A stretch of DNA of 64,000 bases from Epiperipatus broadwayi (taxonomy: Eukaryota; Onychophora; Udeonychophora; Euonychophora; Peripatidae). Shown here piece after piece: positions 46,058 to 56,695 of the stretch. The stretch's first letter is position 1. Every line of letters starts with the position of its first letter. A program made the translations under genes and the position numbers. Location: contig JAQFVV010012446.1 in NCBI GenBank assembly GCA_028023455.1, forward strand, positions 2,480,001 to 2,544,000, read 5' to 3'. Under the pieces are notes generated by a model. That model saw only the letters and a list, made by a program, of their open reading frames with translations. It searched no databases and was not told the origin of the DNA.

Positions 46058-47273
46058 ATTTGGGGTGATAATAGAAAAAGAAGATACTAGAAATTACAGA
46101 CCCATCAGTCTTTAAAAAGTTAATTACAACTCATCTAGAGAGAACACTGGATTTCAAGCAACCAAAAGAACAAGCTGAATTTAAAAGGGGTATAGTGTAG
46201 TAGATTCATATCCAAGTATTGAGAGAAGTTATAGAAAGGACCAATGAATATGAGTTGCCATTATGCTTTGGATTTGTAAATTATGAAAAGATTTTTGACA
46301 CTATAAACATTTCTTCAGGTATTAAAGCATTGGATCATCAAAATATAAACCTAGGATATTGTCATATTCTGAAGAATATGTATACAAATGCAACAGCAAC
46401 AGCTAAATTACATAATGATATTATGAAGATTAAAAATGAGAAGGATGGGAGACAGGGTGATTCCATATCTCCAAAACTTTTTACAGCAGTACTGCAAAAA
46501 GTATTTTGTGGGTTAAAATGGGAGGCTAAGGGAATGTAAGTATATGGAAATTATTCATGTTATTTAGATTTTTCAAATGATGTAGTTGTTTTTGCAAATA
46601 ATGTTTCAGAGTGTCCAGAAATGTTGCAAGAGTTATCAGATAAAAGTAATAACATTGGCTTAAAGGTAAATATAAAAAAACCTAAAGTAATGTTCAATGG
46701 ATTTTCTCAAAAGAAAATAAAAATTGAATATGATGAGTTAAAACAAGTTAACAACTACAAATATATCAATCAGATTATTACTAGAGGTGGATACATAGTG
46801 GATGAAATTGATCATAGAATTAAATTTGATTGAAGTGCTTTTGGTAGAAATAACTTAATATTAAAAGGAAATATATGTTTGTATTTTACCAGTTCTTACT
46901 TATGGATCTGAGATTTGGACACTTAATAGAAGAGCAATACAGAGACTTCAGACCATTCAAAGAAGTATGGAGAAATGCATGTTAGGAATAACAAGAAGAG
47001 ATCAAAAATGCAATAAAACAAGTATTACTGACATTATTGAAAGCATTGAAAGACTGAAGTGGAGTTGAAGGGATAATAACAGATGGACAACTAAAATCTT
47101 AAATGGGATGCCAATAGATTTAAAAGACTCAAAAAGAGACCACATGTGAGATGGATGAAATAAGAAAGTATGCATGGGGTGATGTGGAGCAGATAGCCTA
47201 GATATCAGAGAAGATGGATTGAACTTGGAGAGACCTTCATCCTGAAGTGGATTGATAATGGTTGCTAATGATT
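46058..47273 (+). pseudogene. RTE-clade LINE, truncated copy
   Basis: This 5'-truncated reverse transcriptase starts at NYRPISL (46095). At 46219-46539 it keeps motif A (FVNYEKIFDTI) and the GRQGDSISPKLF motif. At about 46567 the catalytic FADD motif reads FSND, so an essential Asp is Asn. The C-terminal part (YGSEIWTLNRRAIQRLQ) is followed by decayed sequence up to the FILKWIDNG end at 47270. The 3' flank lacks a clear TGATGA run. Confidence 0.88.
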
Positions 47274-47719
47274 CTTTTTCTTTGATAACTTTTTTTTCTA
47301 TCAAAATGCCAAAGCAGTCTTGTTTTCAGTAAGCTATATTCTCTCTAGTTGTTTTGATGTTTTTAAATTTGTAACAACTTTTCATATGCATTTAGATTTC
47401 GTAAAATTTTTAGCATTATGTTTAGTAAATATTTTATTCCGTGAAATATTGTAAGCAAATTTAGAAAGAATAATAAAATAAAATGCGAAATAAATGTTAT
47501 TAATAGACATTCTTGTATACAATGCCAATACTTCAAGAGGTAGAAATGGTTTGTCATACTGTAAAAGTTTATTAAATTACCAAATTTTAATATTTTTTTT
47601 ATTTATTTACATTTTTTGGAGATAGTATGTAATTGAAGTCATGTAGGCTTGACCATATAACTATATCTAACATAATATAACAAATAACTAATATCAGAAA
47701 CACAAATATACCAACAATA
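47274..47719. other. AT-rich spacer, nothing recognised
   Basis: Nothing recognised. The minus-strand frames at 47002-47304 and 47363-47557 overlap LINE debris or lack motifs. Confidence 0.45.
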
Positions 47720-48550
47720 TTCAAATTTGTGCACATTTGTTCACCTTTATAATGAAGTGGTTTCTTTCTTCTTTATAACCTAAAGCAGACTGTACTTTTG
47801 GTGAAATGTATAATTATAGCTCTCTTAAATTAATTATTGTTGTTTTATTTATAGTGTAACATAATTATGTATATATTTTTATTTAAATCAGTCCATTTAA
47901 ATATTCTATTTGTTAGATAAATGTATGCTGTTTTCTCTTTTGTTTAATATATTCTTATGACTGACAATAAAGTATGCCTCCCTGGCCTTTTTTTCTGTCA
48001 TCATGTGCCACACACATGAGATTGGCTATCTGTGGGCCAAAGCCAAGACCAAATTGTTTTGTATGGTTTAAAAAAAGGACATAAAATATATACTGAGTTG
48101 TTTTTAGCATGCCTATATAAGTATTTGGACTGCACTAATCTGGTTGCGATATTACTTTTAGATTTCCCATATTATACAGGTGTGCAACCTGGATTGTTGC
48201 ATGGAATCTCATATACTATCTGTGGTGCATCTTTTGTAATGTCTTTTGTGTTGTTAATCAACATATTAAGATTAGGGTGATATGGAAACTAACTTTCAAA
48301 GTTGGGCTCATGGATATTTTTCATTTTGATTAGTAATAATCTTGGAATATAAGGTATACTGACCCATGGCTTATTTTTGAATATTTAAATGGATTAATTT
48401 AAATAAGCATTCATGTTATAATTATATGACAGCATAAATAAAAGAGCAATATGAATTAATTTTAAAAAGCTCTGATGATGGTGAACTTCACTGAAAGTGC
48501 ACTCAGTTTATTACAAAGATGACAAACATATGCAAATTTGAATTACACAT
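47720..48550 (+). mobile_element. Family J inverted-repeat element, longer copy
   Basis: Terminal arms 47720-47850 and about 48450-48550 are inverted copies (tataacctaaagc, gtacttttggtgaa and their complements). Further symmetric segments (tttaaatattctattt against gaatatttaaatgg) continue inward. The core, about 47960-48370, is absent from the 2.8 kb copy. It contains an 82-residue plus-strand frame (48032-48280) with a hydrophobic C-terminal half that I do not recognise. The TIR class is unresolved. Confidence 0.7.
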
Positions 48551-49497
48551 ATAAATAAAGAGAAAAATCAATATTAGCAATGATATTTTATACATCTCAA
48601 GCTTTTGTTGACTTTTTTCCAGGGGCTTATATATCTGAATATTTACTTTACATCCTAAGGTTCAATTTTTACACAGAGACTTATATACATTAATACTATG
48701 TTTATTTTCATATATGTTCTTCTAACTACAAGATGAATTATAAAGGAACATCACATTGAGACTTATAGAATTTCCTTAAAACAAGAAATGAACAAAACAT
48801 TCTGCAAATAGTCCATAAACTATATCAATTAAAATATAGTCAATTGCATAAAACTAGCATATTTTCTAAATTTCATCTTACATAAAAAATATGCCCAATT
48901 CATTATAATTCCAAGTATGTGTATGCTTTTATTTTATCCATATATTTATAACAAAATACACACACATTTATTTATTCTATGTCAACCCTCAATGTAACCT
49001 AAATGTGTAAATCTAGTCACAACAAATATTTCATGGAGAGAAAAATCTAATCTTAAAACATTTATGGTTCAGACATTTTAATGAAATAAACACTCTTCCC
49101 TGTGGTTACATACAACACTATTGATGAAGGATCAAGAATAGAATGAATCTGCCTACTCTTTCAGATTTTAATACTTATAAGCTTATATATGGCAACATTG
49201 ATGAAAATATAGAATGAACTCAAAATATCAGACAGATAAAAACATGGTTTTGTTAAGCTAATAACCAATGATACAAAGGTAAAGAATGAATCTCACTTTT
49301 AATGGCCTTTGATTTGGACTCTGGATTTCCATCATTGTCGAAAAGGGTAAAGTTATAAACATGGAAAACTTGAACCTATACCAACTTAGCTATTTATTCA
49401 CAGCCTGAGGGAAGAATGGTTTACCTCACTAAATACATATACATTGAGCTATGTTAATTTAATATTTAACTTAAACATAATTGCAACTTGATAATGT
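48551..49497. other. AT-rich spacer, nothing recognised
   Basis: Nothing recognised. Confidence 0.45.
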
Positions 49498-50012
49498 TAA
49501 ACCACTAAACACCACATGAACACAATTCTTTATGCTTACACAGAGGCTAAACTCTCCACAGAGTAGCATAAAGAATGGTGATCATGTGATGTTTAGTAGT
49601 TTAGTACCAATCCTGTGCAATAGAATTATGGTGACTGTGATTATTAAAAAACCAAAGGTGCCAAAAAGTATGGATGCTGGACTGAATTTGGATCTATACA
49701 ACTATACAAGGTAATGAGTTTTAATTGAAAACATTTTTGTGTTTTCATTTTGGTTTCAAAGCTTTATGTCTAGATAATAAGGTAAAAAGTAACTGCTGGA
49801 GGGTTGGATTAGATCCTAAGATGTATATGCAGTGCTTTCAGATCTAAGGTTCCTCACTGATGAAAGCCACAAGCTAGAAACTAGTTTGGGGACATTGGGT
49901 GAGTAGGCACTACATAAGGATTTTATGCACATACCTTCTTGCATCCATTGATTACTCTGGCTTACACTGAGTAGTGCTATAGTATGGAGAGTTTAGCTTG
50001 TGTAAACTTGAT
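49498..50012 (+). repeat. Family B repeat, long copy with hammerhead
   Basis: The left end (49498-49606) is a small palindrome of the family terminus (accactaaacaccacatga and its inverted form). It is followed by the long internal segment shared with 59440-59700 (gtgactgtgattattaaa, aaccaaaggtgcc, actgaatttggatct), then the hammerhead at 49851-49892 and the arm ending gtatggagagtttagc. Confidence 0.8.
49851..49892 (+). ncRNA. Hammerhead ribozyme motif, family B, slightly decayed
   Basis: Plus strand. TCCTCA (49851-49856) pairs with TGGGGA (49887-49892) as stem I. CTGATGA is at 49857-49863. Stem II is at 49864-49876, with AGC/GCT pairs and an A-A mismatch at its base. GAAAC is at 49877-49881, then GTT at 49884-49886, so the cleavage nucleotide is U rather than C. 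The core is otherwise intact. Reduced activity is expected, if any. Confidence 0.65.
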
Positions 50013-50431
50013 AATGTACATTGATATATCTTTATATTATTGGAGAAATCTAAGTAAAATAAAAATTGTACATATAATAATAATAATAAATTTAATGAAG
50101 CCATACATAAATTGCAACTATTAAATATGTAATGCTGATGAAATAAACTTATTTACAGAGTTTCTAGTTAGCAACAAGCTGCTACAGTAATTTACAAGTC
50201 AAATTGTTGTCAAGGCAAATTTTAAACAATAAAGATTGAAATCCATCTTCATATATGGCCCAATATGTTTATATAAACACTAAAGATTGCAACCTGACTA
50301 TAAAGAGTAAAATTATTAATTCAAAGAAGATTAAATAAATCTCATTAAACAGGTAAATGTAACCTGTTTTGAAAGCAGACTAACAAATGGTCAATTATAA
50401 ACAATATGTTAGTAATAACACACAAATAGAC
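50013..50431. repeat. Spacer with family D fragment
   Basis: 50195-50300 matches family D (attgttgtcaaggcaa, atggcccaatatgttta, cactaaagattg). The rest is unassigned. Confidence 0.6.
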
Positions 50432-50640
50432 AACACGGGTTAGTAATTACACAATGTTTCAAGTAATATTATTCTCCAATTCGTCTTCAGGTATTGCTGG
50501 CCTGATATGTGATGCACAGTGACAGTGTTGGCATCGAAGTTGAATTTGCACCTTTAGATTCTTGAATATTGAATTTAAGGCAAACGCTCTAACCAACTGA
50601 CTGAGGTACTCTGTCAAAGGCTTGCAATTATAACATCCGG
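50432..50640 (-). repeat. tRNA-derived SINE, family S, best copy
   Basis: The minus strand has a tRNA head with an excellent A box (CAGTTGGTTAGAGCG, 50600-50586) and a B-box region around GTGCAAATTCAACTTCGATG. The body follows (CACTGTCACTGTGC, then GCCAGCAATACCTGAAGACG). The tail ends TTGAAACATTGTG. The CCTGAAGA..GAAAC tail motif is common in invertebrate SINEs and LINEs. Confidence 0.75.
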
Positions 50641-50769
50641 ACTGCACTCCAATTAAGTATTATTTAGGTAATAAAACGAATACTGTCCAATTTTGGCATT
50701 ATTATATAATTATTATTCGAATTAATTTCTTTTCTTCATTGTTCTCGACTTTTCAATTCTTTTAGGAGT
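50641..50769. other. Short spacer
   Basis: Nothing recognised. Confidence 0.4.
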
Positions 50770-51320
50770 TAATATATAGGGTATATTACCATCTCTACAT
50801 ATATATGCCATACATGCTCAGATATATATTAAGATAGCCCATCCTCATACTTTAATGGACAGGCTTCAATCTACTCAAAACTCCAACTCTTCAACCGTCC
50901 ATCCAATTGAAAATCTGATGATGGAATGCTCAAAGGCCACCCTGAGACCGAGATTATGTCACACCCATGTTGACCTAAGCTCAATCTGACCCCTCATGTA
51001 CAGAACACAATCCATTTAATACATATACAAGGGATGGGCAGACATCTCTACTATGTAATAACTGAAACACACAGGCTTATTATATATCTAGGTCCATATC
51101 TGTTATATATAGGGTATATGAGCACAGACTTTCACATGACCCACCACACTTCACACTATCTCATAACACTGATACACTCTAACACATATATGTTAAAAAG
51201 ATAAATAATCACCAATACACGTATTTCACGCTAAACCAGCAATCATCAGTTGGTCCAGATTACCAACTCTACACATATATGCCATAAGTGCTCAGATATA
51301 TACCGAAGTCTCCCAATATT
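50770..51320 (-). repeat. Family A, tandem one-and-a-bit units with hammerhead
   Basis: The segment starting taccatctctacat at 50787 recurs as taccaactctacac at 51261, a period of about 474 bp. The single complete ribozyme (51211-51254) sits at the unit junction. This is the organisation expected if multimeric or circular transcripts were integrated. Confidence 0.75.
51211..51254 (-). ncRNA. Hammerhead ribozyme motif, family A
   Basis: Minus strand. Stem I pairs ACCAA (51254-51250) with TTGGT (51215-51211). CTGATGA is at 51249-51243. Stem II is at 51242-51228, with GCT/AGC pairs, one U-G and a U-U mismatch at the base. GAAA is at 51227-51224. Stem III is A-U and U-G around loop ACGT. The cleavage nucleotide is A17 at 51216. 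The core is conserved, but stem II is weaker than in the 9 kb copy. Confidence 0.65.
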
Positions 51321-51570
51321 TGTAAACGAAATGAGGAAGTGCTGAATTATTCTTATATTTAAAATATAGAAAAATTCATTTTATTCATAATGGAATAATA
51401 TTTCAAAAACATATATTTGGTGAAAGCAGAAAATTATTATAGGTAAATATTAATGTATTGATCATTATTATTTCACTTCAAACATCGCTAAAAATTATTT
51501 TCTACATATCTTTTAATAACTGAAATACAGGCTTATTATATACCTGTATCAATATATGTAATATATGGGA

Positions 51571-51759
51571 TATATGAGCACAGATTTTCACATGACCCAC
51601 CACCCGCCACTCTATCTCGTAACACTGATACACTTGAACACATATATGTCGAAAAAAATTGAGATAAATAATCTTTTCGACATATATGTGTTCAAGTGTA
51701 TCAGTGTTAGGAGATAGAGTGGAGAGTGATGGGTCATGTGAAAGTCTGTGCTCATATAC
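51571..51759. repeat. Near-perfect hairpin made of a family A segment
   Basis: Left arm 51571-51656 and right arm 51673-51759 are reverse complements with few mismatches. Both are the part of family A with tatatgagcacaga, cacatgacccacca and acactgatacact. The loop is about 16 nt. Confidence 0.9.
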
Positions 51760-52794
51760 ATATCTTTTATTAATTTCTAGAGTCTAAAAACTTTTTACAG
51801 CAGCGGTTTTAATTTTCTGCATCTATAATGAAACATTATTTTTTAAAAATAATTTATTTTATAGTGAAATAAAATATTCAAGTGAATATCATTATTTGGT
51901 TGAAATTTACTGATAACAACACATTATCTTTAACTAATGTAAATGATAATTAAATTACGATAAAATAAATTTTCTAGTTCATTTTAAAATAATTAATTTT
52001 AATAGTTATAAAACTATTCAACTGTATATATCGTCTAGGTTGTGTGATTTATTTATGCATATACGCGTCTTTCAAATGAGATGCATTTTGTAAAATGCTA
52101 AGAGAAAATGTTAAAGCATAGAAATGATTTAAACATAAATATTAATATATATCTTAAAACAAAAAATATTAGCTTTTATAAAGAAGATAGTTCTAGGATA
52201 TATAAAACTAATGACTGTCCAAATGAATCAATTTTGTTTTGAGTTATTTTAGCTATATTCATTTTTTCAATTTACAAAACTAGTCTCCCCCATAAACTGA
52301 CATCACAAAATATATTTTGTACCAGGACACATTTCTACTAAATTAATTATTTTTTTACTATTAAACGAAAAAAGAAAAATATATCCAAGAGTATCTAAGG
52401 GTGGCTGCAGAAAGGAGTTTGCTATTAACTGAAATTAGACCCTTTGATTCCTCTTGGAGGCCTTAAAGGAACCGAGCAGGGCAAATTCCTAATGTCCATT
52501 CCATACATTCTTCTCATTGCAGCTGTTATTACTATGTGATTATTTATATAGTATATGAACATGGATAAGCTGCTCACCAACATGCATTAGCCAGCGTGGT
52601 GAGTTTATTGGCTTTTTACCTCTGAGTTTAAGATCGAGAAACATCATGGTCTTTCTTCTCAGTGCCTGATAAGGCAGAATGAATGTTTTTGTAAATGATA
52701 AATATTTTTCCAATACATATATACAATTATGACAGACAAAAATAAAGCATGGCCCTTATTCCCAGGAGGCTGTAAAGTCACCAACCAAGGCAGC
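51760..52794. other. Spacer, possibly LINE 5' region
   Basis: 51760-52390 is AT-rich and unassigned. 52395-52794 is less AT-rich and contains ggtggctgcagaaagg, cagcgtggtgag and aataaagcatggcccttat. It may belong to the 5' untranslated part of the RTE element that follows (inference; no second copy in the window to prove it). Confidence 0.45.
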
Positions 52795-53133
52795 GGTTGG
52801 TGACCGAAGGTGGAGAGTGCTAAGAATCCCCTGATTGCGAACCCAGGTTGCCATTTGATGATGACTTTTTATTTAGGTGCTTACAACTGCAGATCACTTT
52901 CAAGTGAAGGAAGATTGCAAGAATTAGAAGAAGAACTCTCTTATATTAAATGGGACATTATTGAACTTTGTGAAGTTGGAAGAAAAGGTGAAGACAATTG
53001 ATTTAAAAAGTGGACATATACTCTATTATAAAGGCACAAATATTGGAAATACAAGTGGAGTAGAATTCATTATAAATAAAAAGTGGAAGAACAATATTGT
53101 GGAGATTGATGGTGTATCGGACAGAGTGGCAAG

Positions 53134-53147
53134 ATTAGTTATACAAC
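53134..53147. other. Target-site duplication, left copy
   Basis: attagttatacaac, repeated exactly at 53507-53520 on the other side of the inserted family B element. Confidence 0.93.
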
Positions 53148-53506
53148 CACTAAACATCACATGATTACCATTTCTATACTAGCACATAATTGTTGTAAAC
53201 AAAGTCAAAACTCTCTATACAGTAGTGCCACCCTGTGCCAAACAGAGTAATCAATGGATGCCAGAAGGCTTATGCATAAAATCCCTATCTAGTGCCTAAT
53301 CATCCAATATCCCCAGACTAGTTTCTGGCTTGTGGCCATCATCAGTGAGGAGCCTTGGATCTGATGGCCACAAGCCAGAATCTAGTCTGGGGATATTGGA
53401 TGATTAGGCACTAGATAGGGATTTTATGCATAAGCCTTCTGGCATCCATTGATTACTCTGTTTGGCACAGGGTGGCACTACTGTATGGAGAGTTTTGCCT
53501 TTGTTT
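53148..53506 (-). mobile_element. Family B hammerhead element nested in the RTE LINE
   Basis: A 359-bp insertion interrupts the endonuclease frame, with the 14-bp duplication attagttatacaac on both sides. The left end is the family terminus CACTAAACATCACATGA. The rest is an almost perfect inverted repeat (left arm about 53204-53338, right arm about 53368-53500, loop about 29 nt). The left arm contains a complete minus-strand hammerhead. The right arm holds an inverted half in which the core CTGATGA has been cut to CTGATG. The few mismatches between arms suggest a young inversion. Confidence 0.93.
53310..53351 (-). ncRNA. Hammerhead ribozyme motif, family B, best copy
   Basis: Minus strand. 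Stem I pairs TCCTCA (53351-53346) with TGGGGA (53315-53310). CTGATGA is at 53345-53339. Stem II is at 53338-53326, with four Watson-Crick pairs (TGGC with GCCA) and loop CACAA. GAAAC is at 53325-53321, with loop TA. GTC is at 53318-53316, so predicted cleavage is after 53316. Stem III is A15.1-U16.1 and C15.2-G16.2. Compared with the 30.4 kb copy, one stem II position changes C-G to U-G, keeping pairing. Confidence 0.85.
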
Positions 53507-53520
53507 ATTAGTTATACAAC
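53507..53520. other. Target-site duplication, right copy
   Basis: attagttatacaac, identical to 53134-53147. Confidence 0.93.
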
Positions 53521-54475
53521 TTAATAGCAGATACCAAATGCAGATAATTCAGGTTTATGCCCCAACAAGTTCTCATAATGATGAAGTAGTAGAAGATTTT
53601 TATATGGATGTATAAAAGGCTTTTGATCAGAGTAAACAGCATTTTAAAATTGTTATGGGAGACTTTAATGCTAGAATTGGTAAACAAATGAAAGATGAAA
53701 GTGCCGTAGGTAATTTTGGTTATGGTAATAGAAATGAGAGAGGACATAGACTTGTGGAGTTTGCAAAAAAAGAAAAACTTTATATTATGAATTTTTTTTA
53801 ATGAAAAAAATGTTAAAAGGAAATGGACATGGAAGCATCCAAATGAAGGTACAGCAGAATTGGATTATATTTTAACTAACAGGAAATACATATTTCAAGA
53901 TTGTAATGTTCTTAATAAATTTAACACAGGAAGTGATCATCGATTAGTAAGGTGTAAGATACGTGTTAATGTGAAACTAGAGAGACAAAAATTATTAAGA
54001 AAAACAATATTTACAGTTGATATTTCTAATCTTCAGAAACATTCTAATGAATTTAAATTAGAACTTACAAATCGGTTTCAAGTATTAGTAGATTTTGAAC
54101 ATGATTCAGATTTGAATGAAATTAATATGAAAATAACTGATACACTTTTAAAAACTGCAACAAAGATAGCTGGTAGAAAAAAGCAGCAATTGACCAATAA
54201 AATTTCTACTGAGACTAGAGAATTTATGAAGAAAAGAAGGAATATGAAGATATACAAAAATGATGCATTAAAAGAATTGAATATCTCGAATTTTGTAAAA
54301 TGGTGCGGAAAAGAGTTGAAAATGATATAAGAAAGTATAACTGTGAACTAGCAAGGAAAGCTGTAGAAGAAAATAAAAGTCTTAAGAATGTAAAACAACA
54401 TATTGGTATTGGTAGGAAATTTATATCTGCAATAAGAAAAAAGAAGGAATTGTTACTAAAAAGAGAGATGACATC

Positions 54476-55960
54476 ATGAAATTGGTAGAAGATTTTTATC
54501 AAGAATTATATAGTAATAAAGAACAAGTACCTCCTATATCTATTACATCTTCCGAATTGCCCAGAATTTTAAATGAAGAAGTGAGATACGCAATTAAATG
54601 TATGAAGAAAGGAAAGGCTCCAGGTAATGATGGAATTATAATTGATATATTAAAAGAAGCAAGTGAAGAAATAGAAAATTTTTTAGCAAAGTTATATACC
54701 AAATGTCTAAATGATAAAGATGTACCGGATGATTGGAAGAATGCAGTAATAATATTAATATTTAAAAAAGGTGATAAAGAAGATATTAGAAATTACAGAC
54801 CTATCAGCCTTTTATCAGTTTTATATAAAATTTTTACCAAGATAATTACAACTCGTCTATAGAGAACATTAGATTTCCACCAACCAAGAGTACAAGCTGG
54901 ATTTAAAAGTGGTTTTAGTACAGTAGATCATATCCATGTGTTGAGAGAAGTTATAGAAAGGATGAATGAATATGAGTTAGGATATTGTCATATTTTGAAG
55001 AATATTTATAAAAATGCAACAGCAACAATTAGATTACATAATGACACTGGGAAAGTCAACATTGAGAAAGATGTAAGACAAGGTGACTCCATATCTTCAA
55101 AACTTTTTGCAGCAGTGCTGCAAGAAGTATTTTGTGGATTAAAATGGGAAACTAAAGGAGTGAAAGTAAATGGAGATTATTTAAGTCATTTAGATTTCGC
55201 AGATGATGTAATTGTTTTTGCAAATAATGCTTCAGATCTGCAGGAAATGTTGCAGGAATTATCAGATGAAAGTAGGAAAGTAGGACTAAAGATAAATGTT
55301 AAAAAGACTAAAGTAATGTTTAATCGATTTGCTCAAAATATGAAAATAAAGATTGATTATGAAGAATTAGAAGAAGTTAACAGTTACAAATACCTAGGTC
55401 AGATTATTAATACTGATGGAAACATAATGGAGGAAATTAATCATAGAATTAAACTTGGTTGGAGTGCTTTTGGTAGAAATAACTTGATACTAACAGGAAA
55501 TATGCCTATGTGTTTGAAAAGAAAGGTTTTTAACAAATGTGTTTTACCAGTTCTTACTTATGGATCTGAGACTTGGACACTTAATAGAAGAGCAATACAG
55601 AGACTTCAGACAACTCAAAGAAGTATGGAGAGATGCATGTTGGGATTAACAAGAAGAGATCGAAAACGCAATGTATGGGTAAGAGAACAAACAGGTGTTA
55701 CTGACCTCATTGAAAAAATTAAAAGATTGAAGTGGAGTTGGGCTGGACATATTGCTAGAAGAGATGATAATAGATGGACAATTGAAATTTTAAACTGGAT
55801 TCCAAGAGATTGTAAAAGACCCAGAAAGAGACCACATGTGAGATGGATAGATGAAATAAGAAAGTGTGCAGGGGTGATGCGGAGAAGAGAAGCTAAAGAT
55901 CGGAAAAGATGGATTAAACTTGGAGAGACCTTCATCCTGCAGTGGACTGATAATGGTTGA
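54476..55960 (+). pseudogene. RTE reverse transcriptase region
   Basis: The first part (54476-54862) has KAPGNDGIIIDIL and NYRPISLLSVLYKIFTKI, then an in-frame stop. The second open frame (54938-55960, 340 residues) has VRQGDSISSKLF at residues 46-57, catalytic FADD at 87-90, and the RTE tail GSETWTLN, TTQRSMERCMLG, SWAGHIARRDDNRW, RPHVRWIDEI. Compared with the 46.2 kb relative, about 32 residues are missing between EYEL and GYCHILK. These include motif A (FVNYEKIFD), which holds the first catalytic Asp. The copy therefore cannot encode an active enzyme. Confidence 0.93.
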
Positions 55961-55969
55961 TGATGATGA

Positions 55970-56329
55970 TCTAAGGGTTAAGCATATTAAATTGACTGCC
56001 ATACCAACATCTTATATTCTCCAAATAATAGTTGATTAACCAAAAATTAATACTAATTTTTTTTGTCTCCTAACTTAAAACCCGTATCTTGTAATCTTTG
56101 ATAACATGACAGTATGGATGGTGTTTGTGTGTGTTGTACATAAGGTAAAAAAACAAATACACGTATGAAAACATAATACTGGAATAATTAGTTATAAATT
56201 TCCAATTATTTTATAAAAGTACAAAATTTAAACAATTATATGAATTTAATCTTTTCTTTCTCTAAGAGGTTTAGTGAAAATTTGTTGTTTACAAAAATGT
56301 TTCACTATTTTTCACCAAACACTTTTTTC
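55970..56329. other. Spacer, nothing recognised
   Basis: Nothing recognised. Confidence 0.45.
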
Positions 56330-56695
56330 TCACAGAGGCAAAACTCTCCATTAGTAGCACCACTCAGTGCAAGCCAGAGTAATCAATGGAAGCAGGAAGG
56401 TTTGAGCATAAAATCCCTATCTAGTGCCTACTCATCCAATATCCTCAGTCTAGTTTCTAGCTTGAGATTTCATCAGTGATGAGCCTTGGATGTGAGAGCA
56501 CTGCACAAGTTAGAAACTAGTCTGAGGATATTGAATGAATAGACACTAGATATGGATTTTATGTACAAACCTTTCTACATCCATTGATTACTCTGGCTTG
56601 CATTGAGTGGCACTACTGTATGGAGAGTTTTGACTCTGTGAAAAACAGATTGTGTATGCATAATGAATGATGATCATGTGATGTTTGATGGTTTA
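56330..56695 (-). repeat. Family B repeat, fold-back with decayed hammerhead
   Basis: Arms agaggcaaaactctcca and tggagagttttgactct are inverted. The terminus gatcatgtgatgttt is on the right. On the minus strand CTGATGA and GAAAC are kept (about 56470-56441), but GTC reads GAC and stem II is disrupted, so cleavage is unlikely. The right half repeats the stem region inverted (gttagaaactagtctg). Confidence 0.8.

Larger units (their letters stand above)
52810..54330 (+). pseudogene. RTE endonuclease region (interrupted)
   Basis: AYNCRSLSSEGRLQELEEEL and KWDIIELCEVGRKGED are the start of an RTE-type apurinic-like endonuclease, which nicks the target DNA. After a frameshift near 52998 the reading continues (GVEFIINKKWKNN, then VSDRVARLVIQ). 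It is split at 53147 by an inserted family B element and resumes at 53521. GDFNARIG (about 53655), then LDYILTNRK and SDHRLVRC (about 53935), carry the catalytic Asp/Asn and Ser-Asp-His motifs. A poly-T frameshift lies at about 53785 and a stop at 53614. It is not functional. Confidence 0.9.
52795..55969 (+). mobile_element. RTE-clade LINE, longest copy
   Basis: A single element with an APE-type endonuclease (52861-54330) then reverse transcriptase (54476-55960), and a 3' tail TGATGATGATGAT (55957-55969) typical of the RTE clade. It is interrupted at 53148-53506 by a family B element and has several stops, frameshifts and an in-frame deletion of RT motif A. The 5' boundary is uncertain and could extend to about 52400. 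The 3' fragments at 32.7, 46.1 and 62.1 kb are relatives. Confidence 0.92.

Noticed and set aside
48032-48280. 82-residue frame in the family J core as a real gene
   Set aside because: It has a hydrophobic half but no recognisable family and there is no second copy to test conservation. It is described only as part of the element.
50455-50500. CTGAAGA..GAAAC at the tail of SINE S as a hammerhead
   Set aside because: The segment between the two boxes does not pair as a stem II and the nucleotide at the cleavage position would be G. This is better read as the common SINE/LINE tail motif.
55615-56002. Minus-strand open frames opposite the RTE reverse transcriptase
   Set aside because: They are antisense shadows of the LINE frame and have no motif of their own.
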